Source: UBA11891 sp003533785 | GTDB taxonomy: Bacteria; Bacteroidota; Bacteroidia; Flavobacteriales; Flavobacteriaceae | NCBI GenBank assembly: GCA_949511625.1 | Contig: CATFEX010000045.1 | Coordinates: forward strand, 1 to 61,162 | Direction: 5' to 3' | DNA length: 61,162 nt | In this document: piece after piece, positions 8,767 to 17,577 of the stretch | Layout: the number at the start of each line of letters is the position of its first letter | How positions within the stretch are numbered: position 1 is the stretch's first letter | The notes under the pieces: generated by a model | What the model was told of the DNA's origin: nothing | The model's input: the letters and a program-made list of their open reading frames with translations, nothing else | The model's database searches: none | Position numbers and translations under genes: made by a program

Positions 8767-9186
8767 ATGAAAACTATTTTAGTCCTATGCACCGGGAACT
8801 CCTGTAGAAGTCAAATGGCTCACGGCTTTTTAAAATATTATGCCAATGATAAAGCCAAGATATATTCCGCTGGAATCGAAACTCATGGCGTAAATCCCAG
8901 AGCTATCGCTACCTTAAAAGAAGTGGGATTGGACATTAGCCATCACACCTCAAACTTAGTGGAAGAATACCTCGATATTTCATTTGATTTTATCATTACT
9001 GTTTGTGATCATGCTGCTGAAAACTGCCCAATATTCCCGTCCAATACGGCCCTGCGATTGCATCAAAATTTTTCTGATCCAAGCAAACTAGTAGGAAACC
9101 AAGAAGAGATAGAACAAGCCTTTCGAAAAACCCGTGAAGAAGTAAGTGATTTTTGTCGCTCTTTTGTAAAAGAATACCTAGATTAA
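8767..9186 (+). CDS. Thioredoxin-type arsenate reductase-like phosphatase
   Basis: A 139-residue protein of the low-molecular-weight tyrosine phosphatase fold. The phosphate loop is CTGNSCRSQ, with Cys8 and Arg14. Two further cysteines at about 80 and 87 (CDHAAENC) have the seven-residue spacing used by thioredoxin-coupled ArsC, so the redox relay appears intact and the protein is probably an arsenate reductase rather than a tyrosine phosphatase. No arsenite exporter, ArsR repressor or other ars gene is nearby. It is the last gene of the ribF run, and its stop overlaps the stop of the convergent aspartate kinase gene. Confidence 0.82.
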   Translation: MKTILVLCTGNSCRSQMAHGFLKYYANDKAKIYSAGIETHGVNPRAIATLKEVGLDISHHTSNLVEEYLDISFDFIITVCDHAAENCPIFPSNTALRLHQNFSDPSKLVGNQEEIEQAFRKTREEVSDFCRSFVKEYLD

Positions 9187-10436
9187 GCGGTCACAAGTTG
9201 AAGTGTTTCTTGAGTTCGTTGCTCCAATAGAATTTTTTTTCCATTGTTTCGAATTCGATCTATTGCTGCTTGATCAAAGTGACGGATCGTGTATAAGTTT
9301 ACTCCCAGATGGACGATTACTTTAAAGGTAGACTCCAACGCTTTTACCAATTCTTCCAAGCGATTGTATTTATTGTAAATACAAACTGAAAAGCTAATTG
9401 CAGAATTTTGAATTAATTCCACTCGCATCTGGTGGCGATGTAACAAACTAAATATTTGACTGATATTATCCTCTACAATAAAAGAAAAATCCAAAGAGAA
9501 TAAGCGCAATAAAATTTGATCTTTTTTCAAAATAAAACAAGGTAATTTTGGGATCAACGCCTGTCCCTTGGAAACGGAAGTACCTGGGTTTTCAGGGTTT
9601 AAAAATGACTTAACAAATAATGGAATTTCCTTTCGTTGAAGAGGTTGTAAAGTTTTTGGATGAATGACAGAAGCACCATAAAAAGCCAACTCAATCGCTT
9701 CTCTGTAGGAGATTTGGTGGAGGAGTTGGGTTGAATCAAATATTCGAGGATCGGCATTCAAGACCCCTGGCACGTCCTTCCATATTGTCACGGACTCTGC
9801 ATCCAATGCATAAGCATATATGGCAGCGGTATAATCAGATCCCTCACGCCCTAAAGTTGTCGTGAAATTATTAGAATCACTTCCAATAAAACCCTGTGTG
9901 ATATAGGTGGGTTTGCCTCTCACCTGCGTTTTAATTTGTTTTTTTGTCGCCTCCCAATCCAAATCGGCGCCTCGATAATAGGCATTTGTTTTAACTGCAG
10001 ACCGAGCGTCCAACCACTGAGTTGGAATCCCTTGGGCATTCAAATAAGCGGCAATGATATGCGTGGAAATCAATTCTCCCACACACACTACCTGATCGTA
10101 TACGAAGCTTCGATTGGGCGATTTGTTGCTATGCAAAAATGTTTTGAGCTCTTCAATAAACCCTAAGATTTCATTTTTTATCGTTTCGGATTCCTTCAAA
10201 AAAAGGACATCTATTATATCAAAATGATAGGCTTGTATTGCGGTCAAGAGGCCTGCCGTTTTTTCTTCCTCATCAAAATAAGCCACGACAACATCTTCGA
10301 GAGCGTTGGTCATTTTTCCCATTGCAGAAACAACAATAAGCGTATTCTTTGCTCCTTGTTGTTGCACTACTCGCTTGAGATTGGCAACACCTTTTGCATC
10401 TTTAACAGAGGCTCCTCCAAACTTAAATACTTTCAT
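9183..10436 (-). CDS. Aspartate kinase
   Basis: Aspartate kinase phosphorylates L-aspartate, the first step toward lysine, threonine and methionine. The 417-residue monofunctional protein begins MKVFKFGGASV, the standard KFGG(T/A)S nucleotide-binding start. It has the TTLGREGSDYTAA active-site segment and IWKDVPGVLNADPR. A C-terminal ACT-type regulatory region (about 300-400) implies feedback control by an end product. There is no fused homoserine dehydrogenase. Its ATG overlaps the stop of the upstream GNAT gene by four bases, so the two are co-transcribed. The 3' end overlaps the convergent arsC-like gene. Confidence 0.93.
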   Translation of the reverse strand: MKVFKFGGASVKDAKGVANLKRVVQQQGAKNTLIVVSAMGKMTNALEDVVVAYFDEEEKTAGLLTAIQAYHFDIIDVLFLKESETIKNEILGFIEELKTFLHSNKSPNRSFVYDQVVCVGELISTHIIAAYLNAQGIPTQWLDARSAVKTNAYYRGADLDWEATKKQIKTQVRGKPTYITQGFIGSDSNNFTTTLGREGSDYTAAIYAYALDAESVTIWKDVPGVLNADPRIFDSTQLLHQISYREAIELAFYGASVIHPKTLQPLQRKEIPLFVKSFLNPENPGTSVSKGQALIPKLPCFILKKDQILLRLFSLDFSFIVEDNISQIFSLLHRHQMRVELIQNSAISFSVCIYNKYNRLEELVKALESTFKVIVHLGVNLYTIRHFDQAAIDRIRNNGKKILLEQRTQETLQLVTA

Positions 10437-10915
10437 TGTTTCTTATTCAAATAGACTTTCATGGCAGAGCGATTCATCTGCACCGTATTCCAATCCTCCA
10501 ACACTTCAGCCCCACTATTTTTGTAGAATTGAACCGCTGGTGTATTCCAGTTCAAGACTACCCACTCTACCCGATTTACTCCAGATTGATGCGCATATGC
10601 TATAAACGAGTGGTATAAAGCCGTGCCAATACCTTTGCCTTTGTGATTTTCAGTGACTATCAAATCCTCAAGATGCCACGTTGGCCCTTTCCAGGTTGAA
10701 TACCTCGGATAAAATAACGCCATTCCCACAACTGTATTCCCTATTTCAGCAACGATACATTCAAATAAGGGATGCGATCCAAACCCATGTTGTTCGATAT
10801 CCTCTTGGGTAACAACTACGGCATCGGGTTCTCTTTCAAAAACAGCTAATTCTCGGATTAATCCTAGGATTGCCGGAGCATCGGATTGAATTGCTTTGCG
10901 AACAAGATGTTCCAT
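10433..10915 (-). CDS. GNAT family N-acetyltransferase
   Basis: A 160-residue single-domain acetyltransferase. The acetyl-CoA pyrophosphate-binding loop is visible as ENHKGKGIGTALYHS, and VEWVVLNWNTPAVQFYKNSGAEV is the typical late beta-strand and helix. The segment HLEDLIVTENHKGKGIG resembles diamine or polyamine acetyltransferase-like GNATs, but the substrate is unknown. I start at the ATG at 10915: an in-frame TTG at 10936 lies partly inside the -7 box at 10934-10941. It is the promoter-proximal gene of a two-gene unit with aspartate kinase. Confidence 0.88.
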   Translation of the reverse strand: MEHLVRKAIQSDAPAILGLIRELAVFEREPDAVVVTQEDIEQHGFGSHPLFECIVAEIGNTVVGMALFYPRYSTWKGPTWHLEDLIVTENHKGKGIGTALYHSFIAYAHQSGVNRVEWVVLNWNTPAVQFYKNSGAEVLEDWNTVQMNRSAMKVYLNKKQ

Positions 10916-10933
10916 ATGTTTGATTATGCTCGG

Positions 10934-10963
10934 CAAAAGTAATAGAAAGTGTCTATTCTAGAC
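10934..10963 (-). promoter_or_regulatory. Probable promoter of GNAT-aspartate kinase unit with small palindrome
   Basis: On the minus strand TACTTTTG (10941-10934) matches the Bacteroidota -7 box and sits 18 bases before the ATG. In the expected -33 zone there is no clear TTG, but a 13-base palindrome GTCTATTCTAGAC occupies 10951-10963. It might be an operator. The palindrome is short and could be chance. Confidence 0.45.
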
Positions 10964-11006
10964 GTCACACCCTTAATTTCTAACAAATTCTCCTTTAGTG
11001 GTGATG

Positions 11007-11786
11007 TTAAGCAACTGCATTCACCCAATTTAAAAGTATTTCTGAAAATTGTTTTGGATTCTCTGCATGTAAAAAATGACCTGCCCCACTCACGGTTTGT
11101 ACTTCAAATTTGGAAAAATGGTGTTTGAGTGTCATCCTGTCTTGGTCGGTAATATACTGGGAGTGTTCTCCTCTAATAAAAAGGGTGGGACGGGAACAAC
11201 AAAAAGCCTCTGGCAGGGGTGCACCAACAGCTTCTCCAGCATATTGAAGGACCTCAATGTTTACGCGAAGCCCCAACTCTCCTGGAGCTATCCAATACAC
11301 ATTTTTTAAAAGGAACTGACGAAAAGCCCAATCAGGGACCGCTGCTTCTAGGGCTTGATCCACTTCTTTACGGGTAGTTAATACAGAAAAATCCAAGGAG
11401 CGTAATCCCTTCAATAGGGCTTGGTGGTGCGGTGGATATTCTTTAGGAGCAATGTCTGCTACCACCAATCCCAGTAATTTTTCTGGGTGTTGACAGGCCC
11501 AATACATGGCTGTTTTTCCACCCATTGAATGTCCCAATACCCAACATTTTTGAATCCTCTGTTCGTCTATATAGCATTGCAAATCATCGGCCATCACTGC
11601 ATAATCAAAATTGGAATCCCAAAAGCTCCTGCCGTGATTGCGCTGATCGATCAGGTGGACTCTAAATCCTTGCTGAGACCACTGACGAGCTAAGGTTTTC
11701 CAGTTATCACCCATTCCTAAAAACCCGTGAAGAATCAACAAATCTTTCCCTGAATCTCCCAAAATATTGGAGTGGAGGCTGTTCAT
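11007..11786 (-). CDS. Alpha/beta hydrolase (esterase YbfF-like)
   Basis: A 259-residue cytoplasmic alpha/beta hydrolase. The nucleophile elbow is GHSMGG with Ser87. The oxyanion-hole segment is LHGFLGMGDNW near 19-29, and the catalytic His is in GAGHFLHAENP near the C-terminus. The HGFLG and DQRNHGRS signatures resemble the YbfF/ABHD11 esterase group, so a small acyl-ester or thioester substrate is likely but not established. The ATG follows the pdxJ stop directly (TAAATG), so the two are translationally coupled. Confidence 0.88.
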   Translation of the reverse strand: MNSLHSNILGDSGKDLLILHGFLGMGDNWKTLARQWSQQGFRVHLIDQRNHGRSFWDSNFDYAVMADDLQCYIDEQRIQKCWVLGHSMGGKTAMYWACQHPEKLLGLVVADIAPKEYPPHHQALLKGLRSLDFSVLTTRKEVDQALEAAVPDWAFRQFLLKNVYWIAPGELGLRVNIEVLQYAGEAVGAPLPEAFCCSRPTLFIRGEHSQYITDQDRMTLKHHFSKFEVQTVSGAGHFLHAENPKQFSEILLNWVNAVA

Positions 11787-12500
11787 TTAAGCTAATTTTT
11801 CTAAATAGGCGTGAATAATTGTTTCAAAACCTGAATATAAGGCTTCACTAATCAACGCATGGCCAATGGAAACCTCAAGTAAGTTGGGTATATTTTGTGC
11901 AAAATAATGGATGTTTTCAAGATTCAGATCATGGCCTGCATTCAATCCCAATCCTACTTCTTTTGCTTTCACGGCTGCTGCCACAAAAGGGCTAATGGCT
12001 TTTTCTGGATCTTGTGAATAGCCCACAGCATATCCCTCTGTATACAATTCAATACGATCAGTGCCTGTATCGGCTGCTCCCTGAATCATTTCTTCCACAG
12101 GTTCTACAAAAATAGAGGTGCGAATCCCTGCCGCTTTAAATTGGGCTATGATTTCCCTCAGGTACACCTGTTGTCCGATGGTATCCCACCCAGCATTAGA
12201 GGTTAAGGCATCAGGTGCATCGGGGACCAAGGTGACCTGTGTCGGGTGTACTTCCATGACCAAATCAATAAACTTGGGATTGGGATTGCCTTCAATATTT
12301 AGTTCGGTAGAGATCACTCGGGGCAATGCGCGTGCATCGGAATATCGGATATGTCGTTCATCTGGGCGAGGATGAATGGTGATCCCTTGAGCCCCCATCT
12401 GTTGCAGATCATAGGCTACTTGTAATAGATCGGGTACCGCGCCACCCCTTGCGTTTCGTAAGGTGGCTACTTTATTGATGTTAACGCTGAGTTGAGTCAC
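11787..12500 (-). CDS. pdxJ: Pyridoxine 5'-phosphate synthase
   Basis: PdxJ condenses 3-amino-2-oxopropyl phosphate with 1-deoxyxylulose 5-phosphate to form pyridoxine 5'-phosphate in DXP-dependent vitamin B6 synthesis. The 237-residue TIM barrel has the family signatures LSVNINKVATLRNARGG at the N-terminus, GITIHPRPDERHI near 35-50, and GLNAGHDLNLENI near 185-200. The start is GTG at 12500; no ATG preserves the conserved first strand. A TAnnTTTG box lies 15 bases upstream. It heads a two-gene minus-strand unit with the alpha/beta hydrolase. Confidence 0.95.
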   Translation of the reverse strand: MTQLSVNINKVATLRNARGGAVPDLLQVAYDLQQMGAQGITIHPRPDERHIRYSDARALPRVISTELNIEGNPNPKFIDLVMEVHPTQVTLVPDAPDALTSNAGWDTIGQQVYLREIIAQFKAAGIRTSIFVEPVEEMIQGAADTGTDRIELYTEGYAVGYSQDPEKAISPFVAAAVKAKEVGLGLNAGHDLNLENIHYFAQNIPNLLEVSIGHALISEALYSGFETIIHAYLEKLA

Positions 12501-12514
12501 AGAAGATTTTTTTT

Positions 12515-12522
12515 CAAAAATA
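12515..12522 (-). promoter_or_regulatory. Probable -7 promoter element for pdxJ
   Basis: TATTTTTG on the minus strand matches TAnnTTTG and lies 14 bases before the GTG start of pdxJ. There is no good TTG in the -33 position. It forms one half of a compact divergent promoter region with nadK. Confidence 0.4.
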
Positions 12523-12581
12523 AAGTTTCTGTTCTATTCTTCATATAATTTTTTTGTGAAGCTGCAAGAACACCTCCTACC

Positions 12582-12609
12582 TTGAACTGTGGGATTCTTT
12601 GTACTTTTA
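12582..12609 (+). promoter_or_regulatory. Candidate promoter for nadK
   Basis: TACTTTTA at 12602-12609 is one base from the TAnnTTTG consensus. A TTG at 12582-12584 lies 17 bases upstream, a slightly short spacing. The box ends only 4 bases before the nadK ATG, so if it is used the transcript would be leaderless or nearly so. Confidence 0.35.
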
Positions 12610-12613
12610 CATC

Positions 12614-13495
12614 ATGAAGATAGCACTGTTTTGCGCTTACAATCAATCCGTAACGGAAGAATATGCGCATACCATTCATCGGCTAGTTCAAGACAAAGGG
12701 CATACCATTTCGATTGATCTTCGCCTGCAAAAAAACTTTGACTCTGCAGGGCGTGCTGCTGACTATTTTGACAGCAGCCAAGGGCAAGCTAGTGATTTCG
12801 ATGTTTTGTTTTCTTTAGGTGGAGATGGTACTTTACTCCGCTCCATCCCTTTTATTTACAACAGCAATGTACCTATTTTAGGAATAAACACTGGTCGTTT
12901 GGGCTTTTTGACTTCTTTGCAAAAAGAATCCTTAGAGAAAGGATTGGATTTGTTTTTTGAAGGACACTACAAAACCATTCATCGGAGCTTGATTCAAATT
13001 CAGACCGATAGCCAGGTGGAAGCTATTGAAGACTTTGGATATGCGCTCAACGAAGTCACACTAATTCGAAAAAATACGACTTCGATGTTGAATATTGAAA
13101 CGCAAATCAACGGAAGGGAATTGACCACTTATTGGGCCGATGGCTTAATTGTGTCAACACCCACTGGGTCCACAGGCTATTCGATGAGTAACGGAGGCCC
13201 TATACTCACACCGGCTACTGAAAATTTCATACTCAGTCCAATTGCTCCACATAATATTAATTTGAGACCACTCGTATTGCCCGATTCCGATCAAATTTCC
13301 ATTCGTGTGAATGGAAGAGGAACACATCATTTACTTTCTATGGATGCTCGGTCCATAAGCCTCCCTATGAATACAGAAATTACGCTTCAAAAAGCCCCAT
13401 TTCAAATTCAAACCATCCAAATCCAAGGAGACAACTTTTTCAATACGCTACGAAACAAACTTTTCTGGGGTTTTGACACTAGAAACGAACAATAA
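12614..13495 (+). CDS. nadK: NAD kinase
   Basis: NadK phosphorylates NAD to NADP. The 293-residue protein has the diphosphate-binding GGDGT at residues 69-73 (LGGDGTLLRS), followed by PILGINTGRLGFLT. The second conserved block, STPTGSTGYSMSNGGPI, is near 183-200. I use the ATG at 12614; an in-frame TTG 15 bases upstream adds only MYFYI. It leads a plus-strand group that continues into DUF6089, uppS, bamA and ompH genes, an arrangement common in Flavobacteriia. Confidence 0.95.
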   Translation: MKIALFCAYNQSVTEEYAHTIHRLVQDKGHTISIDLRLQKNFDSAGRAADYFDSSQGQASDFDVLFSLGGDGTLLRSIPFIYNSNVPILGINTGRLGFLTSLQKESLEKGLDLFFEGHYKTIHRSLIQIQTDSQVEAIEDFGYALNEVTLIRKNTTSMLNIETQINGRELTTYWADGLIVSTPTGSTGYSMSNGGPILTPATENFILSPIAPHNINLRPLVLPDSDQISIRVNGRGTHHLLSMDARSISLPMNTEITLQKAPFQIQTIQIQGDNFFNTLRNKLFWGFDTRNEQ

Positions 13496-13541
13496 TTATT
13501 CTGTTTCCCAGTTTATTAATTAGACACAAAAACAACCAAGA

Positions 13542-14255
13542 TTGCCACTATCCATCCCATGCAAGGGTCTCGGGATGGGACTGTTAATTATTTTACTATT
13601 ACAGTCCCAGCATTTGCATGCCCAATTCCATGAAGTAGGCGCCTTTTTAGGGGCAAGTAGCTATCGAGGGGATGTGGGGTCTTCCAATTTTGTTTATCCC
13701 AACAGCCCTGCCTTTGGAATTATTTACAAATGGAATATTACCACTCGTTACGCCTTGCGGTTCAGTATTATGAATTCTAGTTTGATTGGAAGTGATTATA
13801 AATCTAAGGATTTGAGCCGATTTCTTCGAAGCTATAAATTCAAAAATAACATTTCTGAGATCAGTTTGGGAACCGAAATCAACTTCGTAGAGTTCAACCT
13901 GCATAACGAATTACCCGATTTTTCGCCCTATGTCTACTTGGGTGTTAGTTATGCCGATTATTCTCAATTCTATTTCGATACTAATATTCCTGCACAAACC
14001 ATAGATTATGATAATGATCAAACCGTAGCATTACCAGTCATCGTGGGGTTTAAAACCAACCCAAGTCCTTTTGTGGTTCTGGGGTTTGAAATTGGCCTTC
14101 GTTATGCGCTAACAGACAACCTGGACGGGAGCACACCCATTGATGAATTTGATTTTGCACGCTATGGGGATTTCAATAATAATGATTGGTATATTTTTTC
14201 TGGCTTGACAATTTCATTTACCTTTGGCGACCTACCCTGTTATTGTAAAGAATAA
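13542..14255 (+). CDS. DUF6089 family outer-membrane beta-barrel protein
   Basis: A 237-residue secreted protein with a hydrophobic signal segment (GLLIILLLQSQHLHAQ). Amphipathic beta strands follow, starting FHEVGAFLGASSYRGDVG, and the C-terminal strand is NDWYIFSGLTISFTF. Length and pattern fit an eight-stranded OMP barrel of the DUF6089 type. Its gene sits between nadK and uppS-bamA, as in many Flavobacteriia, and a role in envelope biogenesis is inferred from that. The start is uncertain. TTG at 13542 gives a signal peptide with a lysine in the n-region, while ATG at 13575 gives a shorter uncharged one. The last residues CYCKE are unusual for a barrel end. Confidence 0.78.
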   Translation: MPLSIPCKGLGMGLLIILLLQSQHLHAQFHEVGAFLGASSYRGDVGSSNFVYPNSPAFGIIYKWNITTRYALRFSIMNSSLIGSDYKSKDLSRFLRSYKFKNNISEISLGTEINFVEFNLHNELPDFSPYVYLGVSYADYSQFYFDTNIPAQTIDYDNDQTVALPVIVGFKTNPSPFVVLGFEIGLRYALTDNLDGSTPIDEFDFARYGDFNNNDWYIFSGLTISFTFGDLPCYCKE

Positions 14256-14257
14256 TA

Positions 14258-14995
14258 ATGAAAAGCGAATTGAACCTAGATAAAATGCCTGCTCACGTGG
14301 CCATCATCATGGATGGAAACGGCCGTTGGGCATCGACAAAAGGGAAAAATCGTTTGTTCGGACATAAAAACGGTGTACAAGCCGTGCGGGCTGTTGTTGA
14401 AGAGTCTGTTCGGTTGGGAATCAAGCATTTGACCCTTTACGCTTTTTCATCAGAAAATTGGCAGCGTCCCAAAGAAGAAATAGGCACCCTGATGCGCTTA
14501 CTAGTTCAGTCCCTTCGAAGTGAGTTTGAAAAATTATTAGACAATAATATCAAACTTCAAGCGGTCGGAGAAATAGACGAACTCCCCCAAAGTGTTCAAG
14601 ACGAGCTGTTCCATGTCATAAATAAGACGGCAAACAATAGCAATATGACCCTTACCTTGGCTCTGAGCTATGGCGCAAGACAAGAAATTACATCCGCGGT
14701 AAAAAAACTCGGTGAACTCGTTAAAAATAACTTAATATCTCCCGATGATATTGACGATTCAACCATAAATAAACATCTTTGCACGCATAAATTACCCGAC
14801 GTAGACTTACTCATACGAACAAGTGGTGAGCAACGTGTCAGTAATTTTTTGCTTTGGCAAATTGCCTATGCAGAACTGTATTTCACCAATGTATTTTGGC
14901 CTGATTTTAGAGAACAAAACCTGCAAGAAGCACTTTTAGAATATCAAAAACGCGAACGAAGATTTGGCAAAACCAGCGCACAAATTAATGCTTAG
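14258..14995 (+). CDS. uppS: Isoprenyl transferase (undecaprenyl diphosphate synthase)
   Basis: This cis-prenyltransferase elongates farnesyl diphosphate to the C55 carrier used for peptidoglycan and other surface glycans. The 245-residue protein has HVAIIMDGNGRW with the catalytic Asp19, the LTLYAFSSENW block, and the C-terminal RTSGEQRVSNFLLWQIAYAELYF with the substrate-binding arginines. Length is normal. It starts 2 bases after the DUF6089 stop and its 3' end overlaps the bamA start by 8 bases. Confidence 0.96.
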   Translation: MKSELNLDKMPAHVAIIMDGNGRWASTKGKNRLFGHKNGVQAVRAVVEESVRLGIKHLTLYAFSSENWQRPKEEIGTLMRLLVQSLRSEFEKLLDNNIKLQAVGEIDELPQSVQDELFHVINKTANNSNMTLTLALSYGARQEITSAVKKLGELVKNNLISPDDIDDSTINKHLCTHKLPDVDLLIRTSGEQRVSNFLLWQIAYAELYFTNVFWPDFREQNLQEALLEYQKRERRFGKTSAQINA

Positions 14996-17531
14996 TCCCT
15001 CTCTCAAAATATTTATTGTATCTGTTTTTGTAGCCCTGTTCTGCAGCCCTTTGCTTTTCGGCCAAACCGACAGCTTTATCAAAGGAAAAAAATATCAAAT
15101 CGATAGCATCGAGGTCGTAGGTTTGAAAACCTACAATGCAAAAACCGTTATCTCATACACCGGATTGAAAAAAGGACAACTCGTTCAGCTTCCTGGAGAA
15201 GAAATTAGTAGTGTAATCAATAAATTATGGAAACTTGAGTTTTTTAGCGATATCAATTTTTATGTAACCAGTGTCTCGGGGGATAAGATTAATCTTCAAC
15301 TTGAAATTCAAGAACTCCCTACTCTTACTGATGTTAAAGTTACTGGACTTCGCAAAGGGAAAGCAGAAACAATTATTAAGGATACTGAATTGACCGCAGG
15401 TAAAAAACTTTCCGAAAGTTTTCTGACCAATACTAAAAACTACATCATCAATAAGTACAAAAAGGTGGGGTATCTCAACACCAAGGTTACGCTCAACACC
15501 ATTCCTGATGACAGTGTTCAAGGAACAAACAACCTAAAAATGGTGGTAAAGGTAGATCGTGGTGAACCTGTTAAAATTAAAAATATCAATTTTACTGGTA
15601 ATGAGGTTTTTAGCAATAATAAACTCCGCAAGAAGCTTAAAAAGACAAAGAAAAAATTTCCACTTCGTTTTTGGAAAAAATCAAAATATATCATCAAAGA
15701 ATTTGAGGGAGACAAACAAAACCTAATTGAATTCTACAAAGAAAAAGGATATCGAGATGCTAGAATTGTAACCGATTCCATTCTCAATGAGGATGAAAAA
15801 ACAATGTCGCTTCAAATTGACTTGCAAGAAGGAAACCGATATTATTTCGGGGATATTAGCTATCTAGGAAATTCAGTCTACACCAACAATCAGCTCAATC
15901 AAGTACTAGGAATCAAATCGGGAGACCCATACAATGGAGTCCTCCTCAAAGAACGTATTCAGGATGATAATCCCGACGCCAATGACCTAGCCAATCTCTA
16001 TCAAAACAGTGGCTATCTTTTTTCCAACATCAATGCCGTGGAGGTTAGTGCTGAAAACGATACCATTGATATGGAGATTCGAATAACTGAAGGTAAAATC
16101 GCCAGTTTCAACAAAATTTCCGTAGTGGGGAATGACAAGACAAATGACCATGTTATTTTTAGAGAATTACGAACCAAACCAGGAGAACTCTACAGTAAGG
16201 ATAAAGTAGTCCGAACCGTGAGAGAATTGGGTCAGCTCGGTTTCTTTGATGCAGAGCAAATATCTCCTAATTTCAAAAATGTCGACCCTAATAATGGCAC
16301 CGTCGATATTGAATATGGTTTGGTAGAAGCAGGCGCCAGTCAGATTGAACTTCAAGGGGGTTACGGCGGGGGTGGATTTATAGGAACCCTAGGATTGTCT
16401 TTCAATAACTTCTCCATGCGGAATATTTTCAATAAAAAGGCATACCGACCCCTACCCATGGGAGACGGACAGAGTTTGGCACTGCGGTTGCAAGCCAGTC
16501 AGTTCTACAGTACCTACAGTTTTAGTTTTTCAGAACCTTGGCTGGGAGGCAGACAACCCGTTCAATTTTCAACCTCCCTCTCGCGTACCAATCAATATCG
16601 TTACGACTTTTTTACTCGCCGAGCAGACAAGAGTCAATCGTTTGAAATCTCAGGTATTTCCATTGGTTTGGCCCGACGATTGAAAGTCCCTGATGATTTC
16701 TTTACACTCTCACAAGCGCTTGCCTATCAATATTATAACCTCAACAACTACTTTACAGGACTTTTTACTTTTGGTGACGGAGAGGCAAGCAATTTAACCT
16801 ATACCATTGCTTTGAGTCGTAATAATACCTTCACAAACCCCATCTTTCCAACAGGGGGATCCACTTTCTCCATCAGTGCCAAATTAACCCCTCCCTACTC
16901 CCTATTCAGTGATGTGGATTACGGCGATCTAGAAAACCAGGCCAAATTTCAAGACGCAGAAGGAAATGTATTACAAGATAAGGTAGATCAAGAACGCTTT
17001 CGTTGGTTGGAATACTACAAGCTCAAGTTTAATGGTACCTGGTATACCTCACTTATTGGTAAATTAGTTCTTAAAACACAGGCAGATTTTGGCTTTATTG
17101 GCACCTACAACCAAGACAGAGGGTATATTCCTTTTGAACGTTTCTACCTAGGTGGCGACGGAATGGCCAATTTTGCTATGGATGGACGGGAAAATATAGC
17201 ACTCCGGGGTTATCAAAACCAATCGCTATCCAGCAGGGATGGATCTATTATTTACAATAAATTTTCACTCGAATTGAGGTACCCAGTAACGTTAAAACCC
17301 TCGGCATCCATCTATGGGCTGACCTTTTTGGAGTCTGGGAAAGGATATGACAGTTTTAGAAATTTCAACCCTTTTGAAGCCAAACGATCGGCTGGCGCTG
17401 GAGTCAGAATCTTTATGCCTGCTTTTGGATTGCTCGGTATTGACTTTGGTTATGGATTCGACAATCCCGACGGCACCACCAATCAACCCAATGGTTGGGA
17501 AACACATTTCATCATCGGTCAGAATTTCTAA
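14988..17531 (+). CDS. bamA: Outer membrane protein assembly factor BamA
   Basis: BamA is the essential Omp85 channel that folds and inserts outer-membrane beta-barrels. From the ATG at 14988 the protein has 847 residues. It has a signal peptide ending near LLFGQ, five POTRA repeats (about 30-430), and a 16-strand barrel. The barrel carries an LRGY version of the conserved (V/I)RG(F/Y) motif (ENIALRGYQN) and ends in phenylalanine. The second POTRA region includes a lysine-rich stretch (KLRKKLKKTKKKFPLRFWKKSK), longer and more basic than in proteobacterial BamA. An in-frame TTG at 14964 would add eight residues ahead of the signal peptide and is unlikely. Two OmpH/Skp genes follow, which fits a shared OMP-biogenesis unit. 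Confidence 0.95.
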   Translation: MLSPSLKIFIVSVFVALFCSPLLFGQTDSFIKGKKYQIDSIEVVGLKTYNAKTVISYTGLKKGQLVQLPGEEISSVINKLWKLEFFSDINFYVTSVSGDKINLQLEIQELPTLTDVKVTGLRKGKAETIIKDTELTAGKKLSESFLTNTKNYIINKYKKVGYLNTKVTLNTIPDDSVQGTNNLKMVVKVDRGEPVKIKNINFTGNEVFSNNKLRKKLKKTKKKFPLRFWKKSKYIIKEFEGDKQNLIEFYKEKGYRDARIVTDSILNEDEKTMSLQIDLQEGNRYYFGDISYLGNSVYTNNQLNQVLGIKSGDPYNGVLLKERIQDDNPDANDLANLYQNSGYLFSNINAVEVSAENDTIDMEIRITEGKIASFNKISVVGNDKTNDHVIFRELRTKPGELYSKDKVVRTVRELGQLGFFDAEQISPNFKNVDPNNGTVDIEYGLVEAGASQIELQGGYGGGGFIGTLGLSFNNFSMRNIFNKKAYRPLPMGDGQSLALRLQASQFYSTYSFSFSEPWLGGRQPVQFSTSLSRTNQYRYDFFTRRADKSQSFEISGISIGLARRLKVPDDFFTLSQALAYQYYNLNNYFTGLFTFGDGEASNLTYTIALSRNNTFTNPIFPTGGSTFSISAKLTPPYSLFSDVDYGDLENQAKFQDAEGNVLQDKVDQERFRWLEYYKLKFNGTWYTSLIGKLVLKTQADFGFIGTYNQDRGYIPFERFYLGGDGMANFAMDGRENIALRGYQNQSLSSRDGSIIYNKFSLELRYPVTLKPSASIYGLTFLESGKGYDSFRNFNPFEAKRSAGAGVRIFMPAFGLLGIDFGYGFDNPDGTTNQPNGWETHFIIGQNF

Positions 17532-17577
17532 AATAATATTACCTTTTTAACGTTATAAAGTAGCTAATACGGTCTAT

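Noticed and set aside
14964..14987. TTG start for bamA eight codons upstream
   Set aside because: It would put extra residues before a standard signal peptide; the ATG at 14988 gives a clean leader.
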